Source: DASXZH01 sp036502005 (GTDB taxonomy: Bacteria; Armatimonadota; Fimbriimonadia; Fimbriimonadales; Fimbriimonadaceae). Taken from it: a stretch of DNA of 64,000 bases. Position numbers and translations under genes: made by a program. Location: positions 1-64,000 of the forward strand of contig DASXZH010000090.1 of NCBI GenBank assembly GCA_036502005.1. Reading direction: 5' to 3'. Of the stretch, positions 59,540 through 64,000 are shown piece by piece; position 1 is the first letter of the stretch; every line of letters begins with the position of its first letter. The notes under the pieces are model-generated. The model made no database searches and was not told the origin of the DNA. It saw only the letters and a list, made by a program, of their open reading frames with translations.

Positions 59540-60460
59540 ATGAAGACTAACTGGAAGGGCGTTTTCCCGGCCCTCACCACCCAATTTAGAAAAGATCTAA
59601 CCATCGATCTGGACGCCACCTGTGCACACATCGAGACCCTTATCGAATCCGACGTATCGGGTCTTGTTATGCTTGGGTCGCTTGGAGAAAACGTGTCCCT
59701 TAGCCACGAGGAAAAACGAGAGGTGGTTAAAGCCGCGCTCGATACCGCCCAAGGGCGGTTGCCCGTTCTTGGAAGTGTGGCCGAGTTGAACACGGCTGCC
59801 GGAGTGGAATGGATTAAAGAGCTAGAAAAGCTCGGCGCACAGGGCGCGATGGTGATGCCGGCTATGGCGTTTAGGCCCGACCGCGAAGAGACGAAAGCCC
59901 ACTATTTAACCATTGCCAAGTCGACCTCATTGCCAATCTTGGTTTATAACAATCCGATCAGCTATCACGCCGATATCGATGCCGAAATGTTCGCCGAACT
60001 AGCCAACCAAGAGAATCTGGTGGCCATAAAAGAGTCCTCCGGCGATCCACGCCGGATCACCGATATCATCAATGCCGTAGGTGACAGATATGTACTTTTC
60101 GCGGGCGTGGATGACTTAGCTCTCGAATGCACAATGCTTGGCGCAACCGGCTGGGTCGCCGGCATCGGCCTTGCCTTTCCCCAAGAGAATCAATACTTGT
60201 GGGATTTGATGATGGCCGGGAAGTGGGACGAAGCGCGGGAGCTTTACCGCTGGTACACGCCATTGCTGCACCTCGACGTTGGGACCAAGTTCGTTCAGAA
60301 CATCAAGCTAGCCATTCAAGAGGTCGGACTGGGATCCGAGTGGGTCCGGCTTCCTCGCCTGCCCTTAACCGGCCCCGCGCGGGAACGTGTGCTTTCTATA
60401 ATCCGCGAGGGTTTGGAGAACCGGCCTAAACTTCCTGAGCGCTGCAACGCTTCGGCCTAA
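59540..60460 (+). CDS. DHDPS/NAL-family aldolase or deaminase
   Basis: The 306-aa protein is a class I lyase of the dihydrodipicolinate synthase / N-acetylneuraminate lyase superfamily: GSLGENVSLS near 46, Tyr136 in LVYNNP and the Schiff-base Lys164 in VAIKESSGD. The lack of the exact DapA substrate loop and the GSLGEN motif point away from lysine synthesis and toward a catabolic pyruvate or 2-oxoacid-releasing enzyme such as those acting on hydroxyproline derivatives. It is 9 bp behind the caspase/CHASE2 operon and is probably cotranscribed, though no functional link is obvious. Confidence 0.85.
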   Translation: MKTNWKGVFPALTTQFRKDLTIDLDATCAHIETLIESDVSGLVMLGSLGENVSLSHEEKREVVKAALDTAQGRLPVLGSVAELNTAAGVEWIKELEKLGAQGAMVMPAMAFRPDREETKAHYLTIAKSTSLPILVYNNPISYHADIDAEMFAELANQENLVAIKESSGDPRRITDIINAVGDRYVLFAGVDDLALECTMLGATGWVAGIGLAFPQENQYLWDLMMAGKWDEARELYRWYTPLLHLDVGTKFVQNIKLAIQEVGLGSEWVRLPRLPLTGPARERVLSIIREGLENRPKLPERCNASA

Positions 60461-60470
60461 ACGGCCGAAG
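60450..60470 (+). terminator. Hairpin over the stop of the DHDPS-family gene
   Basis: CTTCGGCC (60450-60457) and GGCCGAAG (60463-60470) form a perfect 8-bp stem around TAAAC, with the stop codon in the loop. There is no T-run, so termination is possible but not certain. It marks the likely end of the operon that begins at 52769. Confidence 0.6.
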
Positions 60471-60547
60471 TGAAGAGCGTGGTTGAATTTCGAAACCTTT
60501 GCCTCGGTTAACCTCGACGGCCAGCCCATGGGGCCTATACCGCGGAG

Positions 60548-62251
60548 TCAATGGCTCCAATGAACTGACTTGTAAGTGGTTTTGAGATCCGGCATCGGAA
60601 TGTTTGGATCCTTACCAGCCATTACCCAGCCATCATAAGTTAGCGCCTCTAGCCCCCTAAGGAAATGCATGATAATTTTGCCGCGAAGACGTGGGTTCTT
60701 GGCTTTTAGATGCTCTGTATCAAGCTCTAATCTCTTAAGGATATCCGGCAATAGGCGGTTAACTCTTAGGTTATCGTGAATGAGACCGTACACGCCATCG
60801 ATCGGGAAGAGACGCTTCCCTCGCTCGAGGCATATAGTCTGAAACACTCGCCCCGATTCATAGCGCGCCCTTGCTGCCTCTACGGTCCCGGTCAGATTTA
60901 GATCGTAGGTATTGCAACTAAGAAGCGGGGATTCAAATTCTAACTCCGACAGGAACTCGCCCATGCTTTTTATAAACTCGATCGAAAAACTTCCTGTTCC
61001 GGCGTTCAGGTCTGTGTCGACGAAACCACCCAGTGCAATCCATCTCCATGCTTCCTCAGGATCCAGCGTGAGCCCAACATCTTTGGCGATCTGAGAAGTG
61101 TAGCTCTTTAAATCCTTCAGTTGCGCGTTAGAACTGTACCAATAGTCGGCGAATCGAATGTGGTTGCGAACCCGCGTTATCTGCCGGCTGCCGAACTCAG
61201 CCTTCAGCCATTTGGGGTCCAGATCGCCCTTTTCGATTTCATTTATGGTGTATGCCAATTCTCTGGCCGCGGATTGGGTGATCGTCATTCCCGCCGATAG
61301 AATTGGGTCCGCAAATCCGGCGCTCTCACCTACTAAAAACCAGTTCGCACCGGTGGCGCGATCAGCTACGAACGACCAATCTTTCGTCGCTGCAAACCGT
61401 CCCTCCGGTTTGGCGTTTTCTAACAGGCTGCTGATCCGGGGGCATTCCTCGATCGCCTGCCTATAAAGCTCCTCGGGAGATTTTTTCGACTCCTTATAGT
61501 AATAAGCTGGCACAACCAGCCCGACGCTGGTTAAAGAGTTGCCGATTGGAATGAACCAAAGCCACCCGTAGTCCACGCTCATCACTTGAATGCGCGTTCC
61601 GTGTTTACCGATTCGAACCGCCCACTCAGCGTCCTTCCAGTAGTCCCAAAAAGCCACGTTCATGAGGGAAGTTGGCACCGTGGTTTCTATTCCCAGCGCT
61701 CTGCGCAGGATGGCCGGATTGCCCGAGGCATCCACGTAATACCTTGCCGTAATAGAACGGCCGTCATCTAGCAGCAGAGATTCAACGCGATCATCGCTAT
61801 GGCGGATCTCTTTAACTTGCCGGGGTTGATGCACGATGGCACCCATCACGGCCGCATGGTCGAGAAGAATTTTGTCGTAAATCGCGCGGTCCACATGGAA
61901 CGCGGTTTGTTGTCGTGGCCCTTCGTAGCGCCCTGGTCGAACATCGTCCGAATAGAATTCGGGCGGAATGAAGTCGAAGTCCCACAGCTCCTGAGAGCGC
62001 CCCCAAAGCAGGGTTGCGCCGAGTTTAATAGGGAAATCCGCCGCCTCCACTTTGTCCCAAACTCCCATTTCGGCGAGGATGGATGAGATGCCCGGCAGTT
62101 GGCTTTCGCCAACGTGGTCACGCGGGAAAGCCTCTTTCTCAAAAATGTGAACCGAAAGGGAGGGCGCGTACTTCCTGAGCAAGGCAGCGGTGGTAGACCC
62201 TCCGGGGCCGCCGCCAATGATTGCCACATCGCAATTTAGATCATTTCCCAT
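60548..62251 (-). CDS. Flavin-dependent halogenase-like oxidoreductase
   Basis: The 567-aa protein has an FAD-binding GGGPGG (13-18), FPRDHVGES near 42, and marks of flavin-dependent halogenases: a Lys76 in FPIKLGATLLWG and the motif WLWFIP (230-235) corresponding to WxWxIP. GESAGFADPILSAG near 308 is typical of this and the related geranylgeranyl-reductase family. The 200 C-terminal residues are unlike tryptophan halogenases and fit the phenolic/CmlS type. No biosynthetic cluster surrounds it, and it is divergent from a transporter. Halogenase activity is inferred. Confidence 0.8.
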   Translation of the reverse strand: MGNDLNCDVAIIGGGPGGSTTAALLRKYAPSLSVHIFEKEAFPRDHVGESQLPGISSILAEMGVWDKVEAADFPIKLGATLLWGRSQELWDFDFIPPEFYSDDVRPGRYEGPRQQTAFHVDRAIYDKILLDHAAVMGAIVHQPRQVKEIRHSDDRVESLLLDDGRSITARYYVDASGNPAILRRALGIETTVPTSLMNVAFWDYWKDAEWAVRIGKHGTRIQVMSVDYGWLWFIPIGNSLTSVGLVVPAYYYKESKKSPEELYRQAIEECPRISSLLENAKPEGRFAATKDWSFVADRATGANWFLVGESAGFADPILSAGMTITQSAARELAYTINEIEKGDLDPKWLKAEFGSRQITRVRNHIRFADYWYSSNAQLKDLKSYTSQIAKDVGLTLDPEEAWRWIALGGFVDTDLNAGTGSFSIEFIKSMGEFLSELEFESPLLSCNTYDLNLTGTVEAARARYESGRVFQTICLERGKRLFPIDGVYGLIHDNLRVNRLLPDILKRLELDTEHLKAKNPRLRGKIIMHFLRGLEALTYDGWVMAGKDPNIPMPDLKTTYKSVHWSH

Positions 62252-62383
62252 GGATGATGTGACCGAAATATACCCCTGAGATTAGATTCAATCTGATACC
62301 CGGATTAGCCCCACCAGTAGTAAACTAATTAACTCCACGGGCATCGCGCATGCACGGTTACACTTCACTCCTAGGAGCCAAAG

Positions 62384-63682
62384 GTGGACCACCCAAAAAG
62401 CACGACGCGAAGCCGCATCCAGACCGACAGTTTTTATCTGATCGTTCTCTTCATCTTTCTCGGCATCTTTGCGACCACATTGCCACAGCCGCAGGTTTTG
62501 GGCAAGATACCGCTCCAGAATTTACTCAAGTCCAAGCTGGACGTGTCGGCATCGCAAATGGCCTGGTTCTTCTTGGCCTGCAACCTGTTTTGGTATCTCA
62601 TGCCATTGGCAGGCATCCTCACAGATGCCTTTCCCATTTTTGGCACGCGAAGAAGGCATTACGCGCTCATAAGTGCAACCCTTGCCGCACTTAGTTGGGG
62701 CGCGCTCGCCTTCGTTCCTCGCACCTTTAACTGGCTGCTAATCTCTTGCATCGTCATCAACCTTTTCATGGTGATGATGTCGACTGTGACGGGCGCCGTC
62801 CTCGTCGAAATCGGGCAATCTACCGGCTCAGTCGGGCGGCTGACGGCTGTGAAGCAGTTTGCGACAAACTTTGGGAATCTTATTCAAGGCCCGCTCGGCG
62901 GTTTGCTTGCCACCGGTGCGCTAGGTTTGGCTTGCGGCGTTAATGGTGCCTTTCTCGTTTGCGTGATCCCGGCGACCTACTTCATCCTTAAAGAAAAACC
63001 TTTTAAGCAAAATCGCCAAGCCTATTTTCACAATGCCGGTGGTCAGATCAAGACAATAGGTCTCTCCAAAACTTTCTGGTGGGCGCTGGTTTTCATCACC
63101 CTCTTTTACTTTGCTCCGGGTTTTACCACCCTCCTTTACTACCGCCAAACGGACATTCTGAAGCTCGATCAGCTCCATATTGGCTACTTGACCGCCTTTG
63201 GCGGATTCGGTGGGCTCTTGGGTGCTGTGCTCTATGGATGGGCAACCCGAAGGTTCAACCTGAAGTCGCTTTTGATTTTTGCGATCGTCACCGCTGCCCT
63301 CGCGACCTTTATGTATCTCACCTATGACAGCTACCCCAAGGCGATCTTGACCGATTTCTCGAACGGCTTTTTCTTCGGTTTTGCGGAGGTCGCGTTTATC
63401 GATCTTGCGGCCCGTGCAACCCCGGTCGGGTGCGAGGGCCTCGGCTATTCGCTTATGTTGAGTTTCCGAAACATGGCCCTTTACGGCGCTGATTTTCTTG
63501 GGGCAAAGCTGTCCGATGAATACCACTGGACGTGGAAGTCTATGGTCATTCTGAACGGGGGAACGACTGCGGTCGTGATCATCTTGCTGCCATTCATCTC
63601 CAAAGCGATCTTAAGCACAAGGGATATCGGAGTAAACGAGAGCGCGGCCGCCTACGATTCAAGTCGCGCTTCAGAGGCTTAG
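62384..63682 (+). CDS. BT1-type (folate/biopterin) MFS transporter
   Basis: The 432-aa protein has about 12 membrane segments and features of the FBT/BT1 family (DVSASQMAWFFLACNLFWYLMPLAGILTD near 55, then GADFLGAKLSDEYHW near 365). Family members carry folates or pterins in protozoa, plants and cyanobacteria. The start is a GTG with AGGAG eight bases ahead. It is divergent from the halogenase-like gene, with about 130 bp between them that contains AGATT...AATCT. A link between pterin transport and the flavoenzyme is speculative. Confidence 0.85.
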   Translation: MDHPKSTTRSRIQTDSFYLIVLFIFLGIFATTLPQPQVLGKIPLQNLLKSKLDVSASQMAWFFLACNLFWYLMPLAGILTDAFPIFGTRRRHYALISATLAALSWGALAFVPRTFNWLLISCIVINLFMVMMSTVTGAVLVEIGQSTGSVGRLTAVKQFATNFGNLIQGPLGGLLATGALGLACGVNGAFLVCVIPATYFILKEKPFKQNRQAYFHNAGGQIKTIGLSKTFWWALVFITLFYFAPGFTTLLYYRQTDILKLDQLHIGYLTAFGGFGGLLGAVLYGWATRRFNLKSLLIFAIVTAALATFMYLTYDSYPKAILTDFSNGFFFGFAEVAFIDLAARATPVGCEGLGYSLMLSFRNMALYGADFLGAKLSDEYHWTWKSMVILNGGTTAVVIILLPFISKAILSTRDIGVNESAAAYDSSRASEA

Positions 63683-64000
63683 AGTCTGTTGACCAACACG
63701 ATTTGAGAAGTGCCGGGTTCCTTTAAGGTCACCTTTAAGCCAGCGGCCATCAGGTCTTTTCCGCTTGTCGTGTAGTCTGCTTGGCCAGGGTCGACGAAAT
63801 GAACGCGGTATTTGGCTTTGCTGCCTAGGCCAGATAAAAAGTACGAGTGATCTGCCTCCCCTGTAGTGCCCCGGAACGAATAGAGTACGGCTGACTCTTG
63901 GCTTTGAGCAGCGTACTCTATGCCGTCCCAGTTAATGCCGTCGGGCCTTATGGAAACGTGGAACTCGTTGCCATTGCGCACCAATGGCCGCAAGACGGAT
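63679..64000 (-). CDS. C-terminal part of a probable glycoside hydrolase
   Basis: The frame reaches the right edge; the first in-window start candidate is a TTG, so the gene begins outside. About 107 residues are visible: SAVLYSFRG near residue 40, YRVHFVDPGQ near 67 and a last strand DLMAAGLKVTLKEPGTSQIVLV. This order of strands matches the C-terminal beta-sandwich of alpha-galactosidases of the GH27/GH36 type. It ends 4 bp over the stop of the transporter gene. Partial, so the family is a guess. Confidence 0.55.
   Translation of the reverse strand, partial: SVLRPLVRNGNEFHVSIRPDGINWDGIEYAAQSQESAVLYSFRGTTGEADHSYFLSGLGSKAKYRVHFVDPGQADYTTSGKDLMAAGLKVTLKEPGTSQIVLVNRL

Overview
The window looks like a bacterial chromosome with base composition a little above 50% GC by eye. 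It encodes a complete RND pump with a TolC-type outer-membrane factor and an LptA/OstA-type protein, so the cell is very probably diderm. Many secreted glycoside hydrolases, GTG/TTG starts, weak Shine-Dalgarno sequences and surface proteins with beta-helix-like repeats fit a soil or sediment organism. Armatimonadota (Fimbriimonas-like) or Acidobacteriota are my best guesses; no rRNA or marker gene is present to settle it.

1-4.85 kb: end of an integrated element in the 3' end of a tRNA-Pro(GGG) gene. It holds a tyrosine integrase, an excisionase-like HTH gene, a coupled pair of membrane proteins (one vWA-like), two tandem paralogous ~100-aa genes and a run of inverted repeats. The far attachment site is outside the window.

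5-8.2 kb: an RsbQ-like hydrolase overlapping a PAS histidine kinase, then a GH172 (DUF2961) glycosidase. 8.3-14.5 kb: a three-gene restriction-modification cassette (two methyltransferase-like proteins plus a GIY-YIG/helicase protein) and two unknown genes. 14.5-15.25 kb: gene-free, repeat-rich, with a 271-bp MITE-like insertion and a 7-bp tandem repeat.

15.3-21.8 kb: RND permease, adaptor and TolC operon. 21.8-34 kb: beta-mannosidase, CHAD protein, cysD-cysNC, a DUF559 nuclease-like gene between copies of a dispersed repeat, an LptA-like protein and a PhoPQ-regulated-type protein. 34-41 kb: TlpA-like thioredoxin protein, three secreted proteins behind related leaders, cysteine synthase. 41-46 kb: two overlapping GH31 genes.

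46.3-47.3 kb: a two-gene unit with a Panacea-like antitoxin and a small partner, a candidate toxin-antitoxin pair. 47.4-59.5 kb: the most striking region, divergent operons encoding three predicted exported caspase-family proteases, a TPR protein, a large secreted beta-rich protein, a CHASE2 membrane protein and a secreted FecR/TPR-like protein. Tight overlaps suggest one extracytoplasmic system, resembling in outline the CHAT/CHASE2/FecR clusters of cyanobacteria but built on caspases. A DHDPS/NAL-family enzyme follows it by 9 bp. 60.5-64 kb: a flavin-dependent halogenase-like oxidoreductase divergent from a BT1-type transporter, then the end of a probable glycosidase.
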